This document shows positions 42,952 through 53,458 of a stretch of DNA of 64,000 nt, one piece after another. The notes under the pieces were generated by a model, which was not told where the DNA came from, did no database searches, and saw only the letters and a program-made list of their open reading frames with translations. Numbering within the stretch: position 1 is the stretch's first letter; every line of letters starts with the position of its first letter. A program made the position numbers and the translations under genes. The stretch is from Diogma glabrata (Eukaryota > Arthropoda > Insecta > Diptera > Cylindrotomidae), in contig OY856186.1 of NCBI GenBank assembly GCA_963693315.1, forward strand, positions 77,474,042 to 77,538,041. Reading direction: 5' to 3'.

Positions 42952-44080
42952 ATTAAATTTGATAGATTAAATTTATTTTAAAATTTAAAAAAAAATATAT
43001 TGTTACGAATATTAAATGATCCGTTCAGTATTAAGATTTTTATTTTCAATTGTTGTTGCAAAGTGTTCCAATCTTAATTTTAACTCCTTTAAACGTAAAA
43101 TAATTAATTCTATATTGTCCAAATCCAGGTTACGCTATAGGAAATGCTTATACTGAATTGATATACATATATTCTTAAACGGGACAATATCGTTTAAATA
43201 TATTTTACAAAATTTGTTTTGCATCCAAAATGTATAATTATTTCAAAAATATAATTTTTGGTCTTCTGTTCAACTTCTACTTACAACCACTGGTCTACAG
43301 ACTAGTATTTTCGTTTTACTCCTGTAATTTTTTAAAACGGGTTTCGTACCGGAACAGTTCACGAATCAAGAAGCACTATAAAATCGACTGTTATTTCGCT
43401 AAGGAAACTGTTGCCACAGTTCCTTTTAACTGAGTATTTTGTAGATTTTTTTCATTCTACTTTTTGCTACAAATTACCTAATTCCGTGCATATATCGCGG
43501 TAAACTTTTGTTGCTTAATATGATATTATATACCAACGTCAATATTTATTGATGGACTGAAGTAACAAAAAACATCAAATTTAAGTGTCTTTCAGTTCAT
43601 GTTTGAATTTTGAATTGTTTTCTAACAATAAACTGGCATCCAATCAAATGAAAGAAAAAATGATAACATTATATGCATCAACGAGGTATGTGGACGCACA
43701 GTAAATTGTTATTATTCTTCCATTGATTATTATTCCTTAAACTTACGATCGAATGTGGAGCACTTTTGCTCCGCAGGCAACAGCTCACGAGACAAAAAAA
43801 GCAAAGGTGGTCGACAAAAGTCTATATACTGTTCCAGGTACTGCACAACCTGCTGTATACCTGCATTTACCTGCTGTATACTTGTATACCTGCTACTTTG
43901 TATATGTTTTTGATTGCAAATAGTATCTGATGATTGGCATGACCAAGATAAATGTTTGAAGAATTTGCGTTCGCTAAAATCGAAAATTTTTTAATGTTTG
44001 GTATTGTGTACCGACCAGATACTGTAACCTCATTAAAACGTCGGTAATGCCCACAAAGTCTTCAATCCTTTAATTTATTT
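42952..44080. other. Non-coding stretch
   Basis: No gene is supported. A 67-codon plus frame (43230-43433) is basic and unrecognised. A short tandem tract of ACCTGCTGTATAC-like units lies at about 43836-43906. Confidence 0.5.
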
Positions 44081-44084
44081 TTTT

Positions 44085-44946
44085 TTGTACTAAATGAAAA
44101 GGGTAGCATATAGTTAAAGAAACCGGTTTTACCAATCCTAATTTAAGCATCTGGTTGAATTAATTTTTGATAATGCTACTGTTATGTGGTTCCAGGCAAC
44201 ATGGTATCGGAATAGGAGCGCTTCCAACGATTTGACGTAATGTTTTTTCTGACTCGTATTATTGTAGAAATTTACTATAATTTTCTTTTATGGCTTATAA
44301 TGTCAGAAGTGAGAGTGTTATGTCGTGAAATCGACTAGCACACTCATAACTAAGGTAGTTAGATTTTAAGATCAACTATAATACCCATTTATGTGAGTAA
44401 GTATGGGTTTATAAAAGGTTCAGTGACTGATGCGACTACCAAAAAAGACGTATTTGCAATAATTTTTTTTTCTTCGACAACAGCCTCAAGTGAGATGGTA
44501 CGATTTAGTTTTCCAAATTTGATATCGATAAACCAGCCTAAAAATTGACTTGGTTGTGTATGACGTCTGGCTTTCTGTCCGAAAAGTTTATGCAACATAA
44601 GTTGTTGGCAACAAGACTGAAAGATTGGATCGATCTCCTTCTACTACTGATGAGCTTCAATCGTGTTCGTGAGAATTGTTCTTGCGGTCATGTTCATTAT
44701 GAAAATAATACAATCCGCTACAATGGTTTTAAGTGGGTTTTGTGTGCGTGACAGGCAACCTTGTCTAGTTATTGGTTTGCTTTTACCTTCGTTGTCACAG
44801 AAAATGTACTGTTGTTTAGACGTCGGACTCCAATGTTGTTTCGCAGCTCGTCTAAACATAGGATTATGTCCTTTATATGGAATGTCAACATTGAAATCCA
44901 TCAAAAAACTATCTATTGGCAGTTGAAGATCGGACTTTTTGTTCAA
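44085..44946 (-). pseudogene. Probable decayed retrotransposon pol fragment (gypsy-like)
   Basis: Minus-strand translation at about 44100-44215 gives GSAPIPIPCCLEPHNSSIIK followed, past a stop, by QMLKLGLVKPVS. This resembles the N-terminal approach to gypsy reverse transcriptase (a basic I-I-K-x-x-(I/L)-x-x-(M/L)-L-x-x-G-(I/L)-(I/V) segment). Upstream frames (44389-44598 and 44644-44946) may be protease and linker but have no diagnostic motif. Stops are frequent. The fragment ends at the hAT element. Tentative. Confidence 0.35.
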
Positions 44947-45309
44947 CTCATCGAGATAATCTTGAAGAATATTAATTGCTCATGTTTACAAAATAACACG
45001 TGCCACTTTTATTCAGGTTTAATTGCTGGAACCAGTAAAACATTTTTCAATGGTTTGTGTGTTTTGAACTGTGATTTCCTAATTATTACCCTAACTAAAT
45101 CAGTCATGCTCCGCAGAAGTACTACGACAATCTTCATGTATTGCCTTTTGTCGTTAGAAATTTTTGTCATTAGCAGTAGATAGAGTTTCTGATGTCTCGA
45201 CCTTTTATGAATCTCGAGATTCGAGAATCCTGAGTTTATCAGCGATTGTGTTTCTCGAGAAATCGGGAATAATTATTTGAATTCCTCGAGATTCTCGAGA
45301 ATTATTCAA

Positions 45310-45420
45310 AATTAATTTCTACAAGAAAAGTAACTCTCCGTTTACTGTCAAAACTTCCAGATACAGAAAAATTTCTCTCGTTTCCAGTCTATGTTGGTTT
45401 TATCAAAACTAGAGTGTTTC
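45310..45420 (-). pseudogene. hAT transposase C-terminal remnant (hATC)
   Basis: On the far side of the LINE the minus strand reads LVLIKPT, then RNFSVSGSFDSKRR. This is the conserved hATC dimerisation segment (KPTSxESERxFSxxG in the family). It is the direct continuation of the frame broken at about 48445 by the LINE. A stop in the middle shows it was already decayed or has decayed since. Confidence 0.7.
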
Positions 45421-48400
45421 TTTTTTTTTTTTTTTTTTTTTAAAGGCGTTCATGCTCCATGTAGGAGCGTTGCCAGGTTAATCAGCTTTGAATATTCACC
45501 ACGGTCATTCGCAACAGCGACATAATTACCATGGCAGCCGATTTTTTTAAGGTCGTTTATTACGTCAGTCTCCCATTGTAGTCGTGGTCTACCTCGCGGT
45601 CTACCACTCCCTGGGGTACTAACGTACATTTTTCTAATCATTCCAGACTGTGAATCGGCTCGTAGAACATGCCCAAACCAAGCAATCCTATTAGAACGGA
45701 TACAACCTATTATATCAGGACCCTCAAGAAGGTCTCTGATCTCAAAGTTATACCGGGTTCTATACTCCCCATCGTCTGTCTTAAGTGGACCAAATATGTA
45801 GCGTAGGATCTTACGCTCAAATACAGATAAATGCGATTCGTCATTTTGTGTAAGGGTCCACGTTTGTGACCCATACATCACAACCGGTCTAATCAATGTC
45901 TTGTATAACTTGAGCTTGGTGTTAGTTGATACATACGGTGATCCAAGGAGAGGTTTAATTGAGTAGAAAGTTCGATTACCTGCAGCGATTCGAGCTTTAA
46001 TATCTGTAAGTATGCTGTTGTTTGAGTCAAGCATTGATCCCAAATATTTAAAAGATTCAACTCCCTCAATTCGTTTATCGCCGCACATCAAATCTTTCTT
46101 CTCAGCCTCTCTTGAAACATTCATATGTTTGGTTTTATTGTAGTTAATTTGCAGACCAATTTTCCTAGCACCACTCTCAAGCGACTTGAAAGTCTCACTC
46201 ATAACAGCTTCACTTCGGCCGAGGATGACAACATCATCAGCGTAAGCAATCATCTGTACTGAGTTTATTGACAAGATATTGTTATTAGTCGGTAGTTTCT
46301 TTTGACGGCACACATATTCCAAGGCTAGATTAAAAAGTATAGGAGAGATAGCATCACCTTGTCTTAAACCGGAGTCGACTTTAAAAAACTTTGATATTTC
46401 GTTCTCTACTCGTACACAGCATTGAGAGTTCTGTACTGTCATTTTGCATAGTGATACCAGTTTACCAGGGATTCCCATCGACACCAGAGCAGACCATAGA
46501 GTCTCCCGTTCGAGAGAGTCGTAGGCCTGCCTGAAATCAATGAAAAGTTGGTGCACAGGTATGTTGAACTCTCGACACTTTTCCAAAATCATCCTTATCG
46601 AGAAAAGTGCATCGGTGGTACCTCGGGCCCGCCGGAAGCCACACTGATATTCTCCAAACAGTTGTTCAGCAAAAGGATTGATTTTGGATAGCAAAATGTA
46701 GGAAAAGATCTTATATGCTGTGCAGAGGAGAGCGATTCCTCTGTAGTTTGCACATTGTAGGCGATTACCTTTTTTATGGATTGGTATCAGCATAGCTGTG
46801 TTCCAGTCCTGTGGCATGGTTTCAGTCCGCCAGATCATTTGAACAAGTTCAAACAATCTTAAGGATAGAGTTTCGCCACCATGTACAATCATTTCGGATG
46901 TTATATCGTCGATACCAGGTGCTTTATTGCATTTTAGTTTTGACAGCGCCGCATCGAATTCCTCTTTGGTGGGTTCGTCTACATGTACCTTTGACGCACG
47001 AATAAGCTTTGCTCGTCGTCCGACTTGTTGCTGGTCACTTAAGTTGAGAAGATTCTCAAAATAAGCGGCCCAAGTATCTAAAATATTTTTAAGGTCTACT
47101 TGTAGCTCCCCATCTTCATTTTGAATAGCAGTTGATCTAGTTTGAGGGCCCTTCTTTAAGGTTTTAACCTGTTGAAAGAAGTTACGCGATTGATGTTCCT
47201 TATTGAAGCTTTCAATCTCCTCACACTGTCTCTTCCACCATTCTCTCTTCGCTCGTCTACATAGCTTTGTAACGGCTTGTCTTGCCAGTTTATAGCTTTC
47301 CTTCGTGGACCTGGTGTTGCGTCCTTGTAGACACTTCAGATAGCAATCTCTTTTGTATTGAATAGCGTCAAGGCATGCTTGATCCATCCATGGCTTCTGG
47401 GAGTGGTTCTGTGGTCGTCCAAGTATTCCCTCAGCAGCGCTTAAAACAGCATCTTTGAGCAAATACCATGACTTATCGACGTCTCCATTAATGGTTTCTG
47501 ATTTCTCCAATGTTTCGGCAATATGGATTTGATATCTCTCTTCTGTTTCAGCATTCTTTAATGATGAGATGTTAAAACGTTTCCGTTGATTGAATTTTGG
47601 AATGCCTGGATTTGGGAAGTGAAACCTTATCGTTGCACATACAAGGAAGTGATCACTTTCGATGTATGCACCTCTAAAGGATCGCACATCCCGAACGCTC
47701 GAAAAGAAACCTGCTGTTACTAGAACGTGATCAATTTGATTTCGAGTGTTTCCATTCGGTGAGACCCAAGTCTGTTTATGAATCGATCGATGCGGAAAGA
47801 ACGTACTGGCAATTCTCAAATTATTTGATAATGCAAACTCAGTCATTCTCCCACCATTATCATTCGAATTCAAATGCAGGCTGTTGGGACCCACCACATT
47901 TCCATAAGAGATATCTCTTCCAACCTGTCCATTAAAGTCACCAAAAACCATAATGAAGTCGCGTGTTGGTGTTTGTTTCATAACCTCTTCCAGTGCTATG
48001 TAGAAATTATCCTTCTCGTCGACGGTCTTAGCTTCAGTAAGTGCATGCACGGCAATAAGAGAAATATTGTTATATGTACCACGTACACGTAGGTAGCAGA
48101 TCCTCTCACTGACCGGGATGAATTTCATCACGGCTTCTTGTATGCGTGCACCAACAAGAAAGCCAGTACCAAATTCTCTTCGGGAAGGATGACCACTACA
48201 ATATAGAGAGTGACTATCTAAATCTTGTTTTCCGATTATCGGCTGTCTAATTTCTTGTAGAGCAATAATATCCATCCTATACCTCTCAGCCTCTGTTTCC
48301 AGACTTATAAGAGCATCAGGAGCGCTCAGGCTGCGCACGTTCCACGTTCCGATTCGGTAGTCTGGTCCTTTTTCACGTCCAGGTAAAATTGTGTTTTTTG

Positions 48401-48439
48401 TCCGGGTCTGTTATTCTTTTTTTGATAACCAAATTTAAC
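45421..48439 (-). mobile_element. LINE (endonuclease/RT retrotransposon) inserted in hAT
   Basis: The 3' end is a run of about 21 T on the plus strand, that is, a poly-A tail on the minus strand. A 12-bp duplication AGAGTGTTTCTT flanks both ends (45411-45422 and 48440-48451), the signature of target-primed reverse transcription. It encodes an apurinic-type endonuclease and a reverse transcriptase. The very short 3' untranslated region and single enzyme ORF suit RTE-like elements; the clade is not settled. The 5' end has little room for a leader or ORF1, so it is probably slightly 5'-truncated. Confidence 0.92.
45450..48338 (-). CDS. LINE endonuclease/reverse transcriptase ORF (962 aa from a GTG codon)
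   Basis: The frame is open from a stop at 48411-48413 to TGA at 45450. The given start is a GTG; upstream residues RIGTWNV belong to the conserved endonuclease start, so the true N-terminus is at least there and no ATG precedes it. The N-terminal EEP endonuclease has ALQEIR (Glu near 29), FGDFNGQVG (near 134), QIDHVLV (near 203) and SDHFLV (near 229). Reverse transcriptase has NKAPGIDDI, FIDFRQAYDSL (near 600), GLRQGDAISPILFN (near 654) and the catalytic AYADDVV (near 696). The C-terminus has WFGHVLR and GRPRGRPRLQW. In the family the endonuclease nicks chromosomal DNA and the RT copies the RNA there. No internal stop is present. Confidence 0.92.
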   Translation of the reverse strand: MRSLSAPDALISLETEAERYRMDIIALQEIRQPIIGKQDLDSHSLYCSGHPSRREFGTGFLVGARIQEAVMKFIPVSERICYLRVRGTYNNISLIAVHALTEAKTVDEKDNFYIALEEVMKQTPTRDFIMVFGDFNGQVGRDISYGNVVGPNSLHLNSNDNGGRMTEFALSNNLRIASTFFPHRSIHKQTWVSPNGNTRNQIDHVLVTAGFFSSVRDVRSFRGAYIESDHFLVCATIRFHFPNPGIPKFNQRKRFNISSLKNAETEERYQIHIAETLEKSETINGDVDKSWYLLKDAVLSAAEGILGRPQNHSQKPWMDQACLDAIQYKRDCYLKCLQGRNTRSTKESYKLARQAVTKLCRRAKREWWKRQCEEIESFNKEHQSRNFFQQVKTLKKGPQTRSTAIQNEDGELQVDLKNILDTWAAYFENLLNLSDQQQVGRRAKLIRASKVHVDEPTKEEFDAALSKLKCNKAPGIDDITSEMIVHGGETLSLRLFELVQMIWRTETMPQDWNTAMLIPIHKKGNRLQCANYRGIALLCTAYKIFSYILLSKINPFAEQLFGEYQCGFRRARGTTDALFSIRMILEKCREFNIPVHQLFIDFRQAYDSLERETLWSALVSMGIPGKLVSLCKMTVQNSQCCVRVENEISKFFKVDSGLRQGDAISPILFNLALEYVCRQKKLPTNNNILSINSVQMIAYADDVVILGRSEAVMSETFKSLESGARKIGLQINYNKTKHMNVSREAEKKDLMCGDKRIEGVESFKYLGSMLDSNNSILTDIKARIAAGNRTFYSIKPLLGSPYVSTNTKLKLYKTLIRPVVMYGSQTWTLTQNDESHLSVFERKILRYIFGPLKTDDGEYRTRYNFEIRDLLEGPDIIGCIRSNRIAWFGHVLRADSQSGMIRKMYVSTPGSGRPRGRPRLQWETDVINDLKKIGCHGNYVAVANDRGEYSKLINLATLLHGA

Positions 48440-48451
48440 AGAGTGTTTCTT

Positions 48452-49690
48452 AGAACTTCTAAATTGAAAGTGATCTTAACAGTAGCTTCAAATGCATTCA
48501 TTTCCTTAGATAGTGAACGGTAATTGTCATTTATTGTTGACTGCATTCTCAAACTCTCACGAATACTTCTAAATTTATTTCAACGCAACCTTTTCCTCTA
48601 ATTCTGAGTCCGATGGCTACATAAGCTCTTCACTTTCGTTGATATCATTCGTCGATATATGTAATGCTTTCATTGTAATTAGAAGAATCAACTTTTGGTT
48701 CTTTAAATAATCTTCAAGAGAATTTTTTTGCAGTTTTTATAATTTCACTTTTAGAGCAAATAGAAAAAAATCGTTTTCCTCGGGTTGACTAACTAACCGA
48801 CTTTGGATTGTGAAGGAATTTCAATAATGAATTTATTGAGTTATCTCCTTTAAAAATTTGAGATTGTATTTCAAATAAAAAATTTAAGCTTATTTCTGAA
48901 TTGTTTTTCCGAAGAGATTTGAATATAAATTTTAGGATTTCCTCTGAAGATAATGAGTCAGCCATGACGGTTAAACGCTTTTATTGATTTTGTGATTGGT
49001 TGAATGGCACTCAAAATATTTAAAGCAGCTACATCATCTTATTTAGTATTCCAAAAATGATTTAAATTTAGAAGGTATGAAGTTTTTTAAACTGCTGGCA
49101 AAAACCGTTTAACCATGGTTTCAATAGAATTCCGTTTAGTTTTGAAAACCAGGAATAATTTTTCTTCATTTAATTTTTTTATACAATTTTGCAAAATAGC
49201 ATTGCGTACTGGCGAGTTTTTAAATAATTTTACAATTACCCAAATTTTTGAAATCGGTTCTCGTATTTTTATATTTTGATTCAATACTAAATTGCCAGCT
49301 AAAAATTTATTTTGTTGTAGAACTGAATCGGAATCACTGTTGGAAGCTTCGCTTTCACTGATTTTTTAACTTCATTTTCTTTTTAAAATATTGACATTAT
49401 CGTTAGGTGTTTCCCATGACTGTAACATAACTGTTGGTAAGCTGGAGATATTTTGCCATATTTCATCATTACACTGGCTCATCGCTTGTAGTGGCACATA
49501 ATTTTTGTAGGCTTTTTCAACTGGATATGAACCTTCAGTTCGCATCAATCCTAGGTCTAGATTTTCCTTTAATGTAATACAAATGTACGTTCAAATATCC
49601 ACGCTTGAGGAAGCTTGTCCATTCATCAATTGCTATGGTAAACTTTAGATTAAAAGCCTTCATTTTGGTGATCTTAGGTTATTTTGCCAT
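48452..49690 (-). pseudogene. hAT transposase remnant, main part
   Basis: Reading the minus strand: FTIAIDEWTSFLKRGYLNVH at about 49590-49655 (the conserved hAT Asp-Glu-Trp-Thr-Ser region) and LGLMRTEGSYPVEKAYKNY near 49500-49555. Further on are VKLFKNSPVRNAILQ and LVFKTKRNSIETMVKRFLP at 49087-49284 (the K-T-R-x-N-S region). Just before the LINE junction is NAFEATVKITFNLEVLRNTL near 48445-48510. Order and motifs fit a hAT transposase, which excises and reinserts the element by a cut-and-paste reaction. Stops occur between the motifs, and no BED zinc finger or start is recognisable, so it is inactive. Confidence 0.75.
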
Positions 49691-50503
49691 AGAAATAAAA
49701 ATAGGTTTTTCCCAAAACATTTATAACAAATAACAATATTATATTTGCATCGACATCCACATTTAACAATCAGAAAGTAATGCAGATTGATATTAACAAT
49801 TTTTGTTTAGTAAAAAAATCATTAAAATAATAATATTGAATGATTTATGGTGGTTTGTTAAATCTCGAGATTCTCGACAATTTTTCTCGAGAAATGAGAA
49901 TCTCGAGAGTTCAAAATTACAATTGTTTCTCGAGAATCTCGAGACCGGATTTCTCGAGCAGAAACTCTAAGTAGAATATAGCTGTTCAAATTAGTTGGGG
50001 ACGTTGTTGATCTTACTGTAAGGATTTAATTGTATTTCTCATTTCGTTGATGTTATTACATATTACAGGTTTTTTGCATGTCGTAACATTGGCTCTTCTC
50101 TTCTTGAACTCTTCTGTCACATGTTTATAATTGAACTTTTTCTGCCTTTATCTCATGTAATATCGCCCTTTTATTCACAAATAAATTTAAGTGTAGTTGC
50201 TTCAGAGCAGTACCAAACGTAGAAAATTACCATTTTTTTTCAAAAATTATTATTGATGCGCTTCATCGTTTTCACTGTTCTCGCTGCAGTAGAAGAGCCG
50301 GTTGTTATTGCATTTTCGGTGGATTTAGTTATTCCCTTTTTCAGTTTAGACCCATATTTGAGAGGCTTGATGTTAACCTGAACCAGAATTTAACCTACAT
50401 TTAATGTTTTTGTCTGTTTCAATGCAGGGTAATCCATTATCTCGGTGAGGTCATCGGATTTTGGATACTGAGCCGTTTACAAGTTTTCTGTGTTTGTATA
50501 GGG

Positions 50504-50564
50504 GAAATTGAGGTTGAATACATTTTTGTTTTGTATTTCATTGCGATTATGTAGAATCGTTACA
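50504..50564 (-). repeat. Short LTR-like repeat, lower copy
   Basis: This is the best-conserved 61 bp of the terminal repeat. It matches 52119-52179 with few mismatches. Confidence 0.75.
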
Positions 50565-51000
50565 TTACCCTCCACCTAAGCCTGTGTTCCAAACAGTTTC
50601 TAAATCACTTCTCCAATTGTTGAATCCAAACTTTTGTTTTTTTTTCGTATTCCTCATGCTGTTTAAAATTACTTCAAATCGCTTTTTGCGTTCTTGAGCA
50701 TCACTTTGGTCTATGTCGGCCTACCTCGATGAGTCTAGGTTCTCATTCGTGTTTACGTTACGTTTCCGTTTGAATGTTGCACCCTTATGCATGTCTGAAC
50801 CACTCCTATTTTCCCAGTTTCCGGCTGGGGCTCGTTCCAGATCGAAGCCATTTGAGCCATTTCATTTAATTTGCTCACTTCGTTATGCACCCGCCTTTGT
50901 TTTCTTTTTAACTTTTTCGTTTGACGTCTGCGTTTTTTACCTCTGTTTTCCTCATCGTTTTAAATGGTGGTTCTGAGTTTTTCTGTGCAGTGCATTGTTT

Positions 51001-51360
51001 TTAATCGCTGCCAACATCTGTCGATTCTTCGTTACTTAAAAGTAGTGGTATTTCAACATTATTAGCTTTTAAGATCCCAAATTCAAAATTGAAGACAAAT
51101 CCCTTCGACTTCATGAAGTCCATCCCCAAAATTACTTCATCCATAATGTTTGCCACTACCACCTCCTGTTGATAGCAGTTATTCCTCATTTTGATTTAAG
51201 CGATCCTTTTACCTGCTACTGTAGCGCATTCTCTAGTTATTCTTTGGGGTTTTAATATATCTGATGATTTCAAAACGTTGCCAATCAAACCTTTGCGACC
51301 GAATGTTTGAGATGAACCTATATCTAGTTCCATGAAGCAACGTTTACCTTTGATTACTCC
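51001..51360 (-). pseudogene. Gypsy protease remnant
   Basis: The minus strand reads CFMELDIGSSQTF near 51300-51340 (the D-T/S-G active-site region, here DIGSS). It continues to VVVANIMDEVILGMDFMKSK and GFVFNFEFGILKANNVEIPL (51020-51160). The second part, V-x-D/N-I-x-D-E-x-I-L-G-x-D-F, is the conserved C-terminal half of retropepsins in insect gypsy elements. A stop at about 51190 separates the two halves. Confidence 0.7.
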
Positions 51361-51479
51361 TTGTCAGGCTCCTTGTTCCGGTAGTCCTGTAAAATATGGC
51401 TCCATTTTATACATATCCAACACAGAAGAGCCTACGTACTCTTTTTCTTCGGCTTCTCTTCCATTCACAGAAGACTACG

Positions 51480-51850
51480 CTCTCTCTGCTTCCGTATTTT
51501 TCCCGCTTTGTCGTACCATGTGATCCTCTTAATCACATCTCCAGCATCTGATGTCGTATTCACCTCTATGTGTCAATGCTCCACCTCTCGTGCTCCCTTC
51601 TGCATCCACTTTTATGCATCCACCAGATGCCATACAAACTTTCTGTGTAATCGCACATTGCACTGTTTCATGAAAGTCGCGTTAGGTATAACCATTACTG
51701 TTAATCTGATTTCTGGATCTTGTCAAATGTACAAGAATGCCACATGTACAAGCCGTTCCACTGCCCAGGAATATTTCTGTTGTAGGCTTTCTCCATTCCG
51801 CTGCAAGCGACCTTTTAAATCGATGCTGCTCAACTACTGTTAATGGTCGC
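51480..51850 (-). pseudogene. Gypsy gag remnant
   Basis: On the minus strand near 51740-51830 is LKGRLQRNGESLQQKYSWAV followed by ERLVHVAF, typical of insect gypsy gag. Near 51530-51560 is RCWRCD, a stop, then DHMVRQ, which looks like a CCHC zinc knuckle. Several stops lie between. Intact gag would form the particle shell and bind RNA. Confidence 0.6.
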
Positions 51851-52118
51851 TGCCGTATTCATTACTTCTCTATAAATTTATCGGTCGTTTGCTGGCACTG
51901 CCTGTAATGCCATTTCTATTCCATTATCTTTCATAGCTTCTCGAAGCCGTACCATCAATTTACTTTTGTTTCAGCTTGTTTTGTTTCAGCTTAACTAGCC
52001 ACGTTGTTCTAGTTCCTTCTTTAGCTCAGAATCTTTGAATTCACATAAGAAAATCATTATTTACAAATTACTAATTCCACTGCTGTCTCCATTGTCACAT
52101 TTGAAGCATTGTATTAGT

Positions 52119-52179
52119 GAAATTGAGGTTGAATACAATTTTGTTTTGTATTGCATTGCGATTATGTAAAATCGTAACA
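52119..52179 (-). repeat. Short LTR-like repeat, upper copy
   Basis: Partner of 50504-50564. On the minus strand it would be the 5' LTR, ahead of the gag remnant. Confidence 0.75.
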
Positions 52180-52927
52180 ATATTATGTAGTCGATAAACT
52201 AAACGATTCTGTAAGAACCGTAGTAATATTACTAAGATAACAGTTGCTTAGGAACATTTATCGTTGAGAATGTTATTGTTGAGAAATTGATTAAGAACTG
52301 ATTTTTTCCATAAATGCTCTTACAGTTCTGTTTCTAATTTCATCTTACCATCTGCTTCACTATAAATACAAATTTACCATTGCAAAACATTTAACCTAGT
52401 TATATTTTCGTATATGTATCAGGTATAACATACATATTATTTGTTAACATTAGTTTGTTAACATTAATTTGATTAATTTGATTTCGGTCAATAAAACCAA
52501 GTAGAAACCGTTATAAGCAGATAGGTATCGCTTTTTGGAAGTTTATGATATATTTACGAAAAATATTTCACAAAAATCATGTTTCAGTGCAAACATCATC
52601 ATGAATGTTTGGTTACCTTAGTCAACTTTTTTTATTTTATATTTATTTTAAAATAATACGAATATACAAATTGAATTTTTCTTTATTTATAATAAATGCA
52701 AAATAGATTGTCACAACTTATTTTAAGTTGAATTAATTGGCTTAGTGCCACTATAAATTGCGTTGATAGCAATATCAATGAAAGACAACAAAAATGACTA
52801 AAATAAATAACCAAATTATGCATAATATTATTTTTATTTCATCATTGGTTTGAGCAAACATCAAGACAGATCTCGATATTTCACCGTTTGGTTTATACAA
52901 TTGATTATGCTGGTAATCTGATGTTTT

Positions 52928-53127
52928 NNNNNNNNNNNNNNNNNNNNNNNNNNNNNNNNNNNNNNNNNNNNNNNNNNNNNNNNNNNNNNNNNNNNNNNNN
53001 NNNNNNNNNNNNNNNNNNNNNNNNNNNNNNNNNNNNNNNNNNNNNNNNNNNNNNNNNNNNNNNNNNNNNNNNNNNNNNNNNNNNNNNNNNNNNNNNNNNN
53101 NNNNNNNNNNNNNNNNNNNNNNNNNNN
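52928..53127. other. Assembly gap (200 N)
   Basis: An uninterrupted run of 200 N, a conventional placeholder length, so the real distance is unknown. It lies 92 bases left of the second BEL/Pao element. The reading frames spanning it are meaningless. Confidence 0.99.
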
Positions 53128-53219
53128 GGGCGGTTGGCAAATACTTACGTACGTAAGATCGTAACAATTATGAAGCAATTTTGATAAAGTCAACGCACAT
53201 AGCTTTTGTTCAACAAGTG

Positions 53220-53438
53220 TGTTACAAGCTTATACCAATTAAATTTTATATGAATTTATTATACTAGTTTAATTTCTTTTTTGTTCAATTTAGCAATGTA
53301 ACCATAAACTAATTTTTCTAACAGTGTACTGAATTTATATAATCATGCATTTTGTAGTAGTGTTGTGTGTTGCGAAAATAAAACATAAATTAGCCATCTT
53401 TGAAAGTTTTCGTGTTTTTAATTAAAAGCTATCGAACA
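53220..53438 (+). repeat. BEL/Pao-2 5' LTR (219 bp)
   Basis: Runs from TGTTACAAGC to CGAACA and matches 58952-59170 base for base as far as I can see. Contains AATAAA near 53380. Confidence 0.97.
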
Positions 53439-53442
53439 TTTA

Positions 53443-53458
53443 TGGTCCTTCGATCCAA
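53443..53458 (+). other. Primer-binding site (tRNA)
   Basis: TGGTCCTTCGATCCAA starts four bases (TTTA) after the LTR. The first 13 bases equal those of the other BEL element at 24272. The two families therefore probably use the same tRNA primer; its identity is not assigned. Confidence 0.75.

Larger units (their letters stand above)
45182..49968 (-). mobile_element. Decayed hAT transposon (split by a LINE)
   Basis: The ends are inverted repeats AGAGTTTCTG (45182-45191 and 49959-49968), followed inward by many CTCGAGA/TCTCGAG boxes (45195-45300 and 49863-49955). Flanking 8-bp sequences CAGTAGAT and AAGTAGAA match at six positions in register, which suits an old hAT target duplication. Between the ends, minus-strand pieces of a hAT transposase are visible. 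Without the LINE the element is about 1.76 kb, shorter than a complete autonomous hAT. Confidence 0.8.
50495..52179 (-). mobile_element. Decayed gypsy-like element with short terminal direct repeats
   Basis: About 70-bp direct repeats (50495-50564 and 52110-52179) share GAAATTGAGGTTGAATACA and ATTGCGATTATGTA. On the minus strand they begin TGTxAC and end in ACA, like short LTRs. Between them on the minus strand are gag and protease remnants, and a purine-rich GGTGGAGGGTAA (50565-50576) next to the lower repeat. Reverse transcriptase and integrase are not recognisable, so most of pol is deleted. No matching target duplication is visible. Short LTRs of this kind occur in some gypsy lineages. 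Confidence 0.6.

Noticed and set aside
43230..43433. 67-codon basic plus frame
   Set aside because: No motif, no splice signals and no second copy; treated as chance.
44761..45183. 140-codon plus frame as a membrane-like protein
   Set aside because: It is hydrophobic because it is read antisense to a likely retrotransposon relic. Minus-strand frames over the same DNA are more protein-like.
52775..53193. Frames spanning 52775-53193
   Set aside because: They consist mostly of the 200-N gap.
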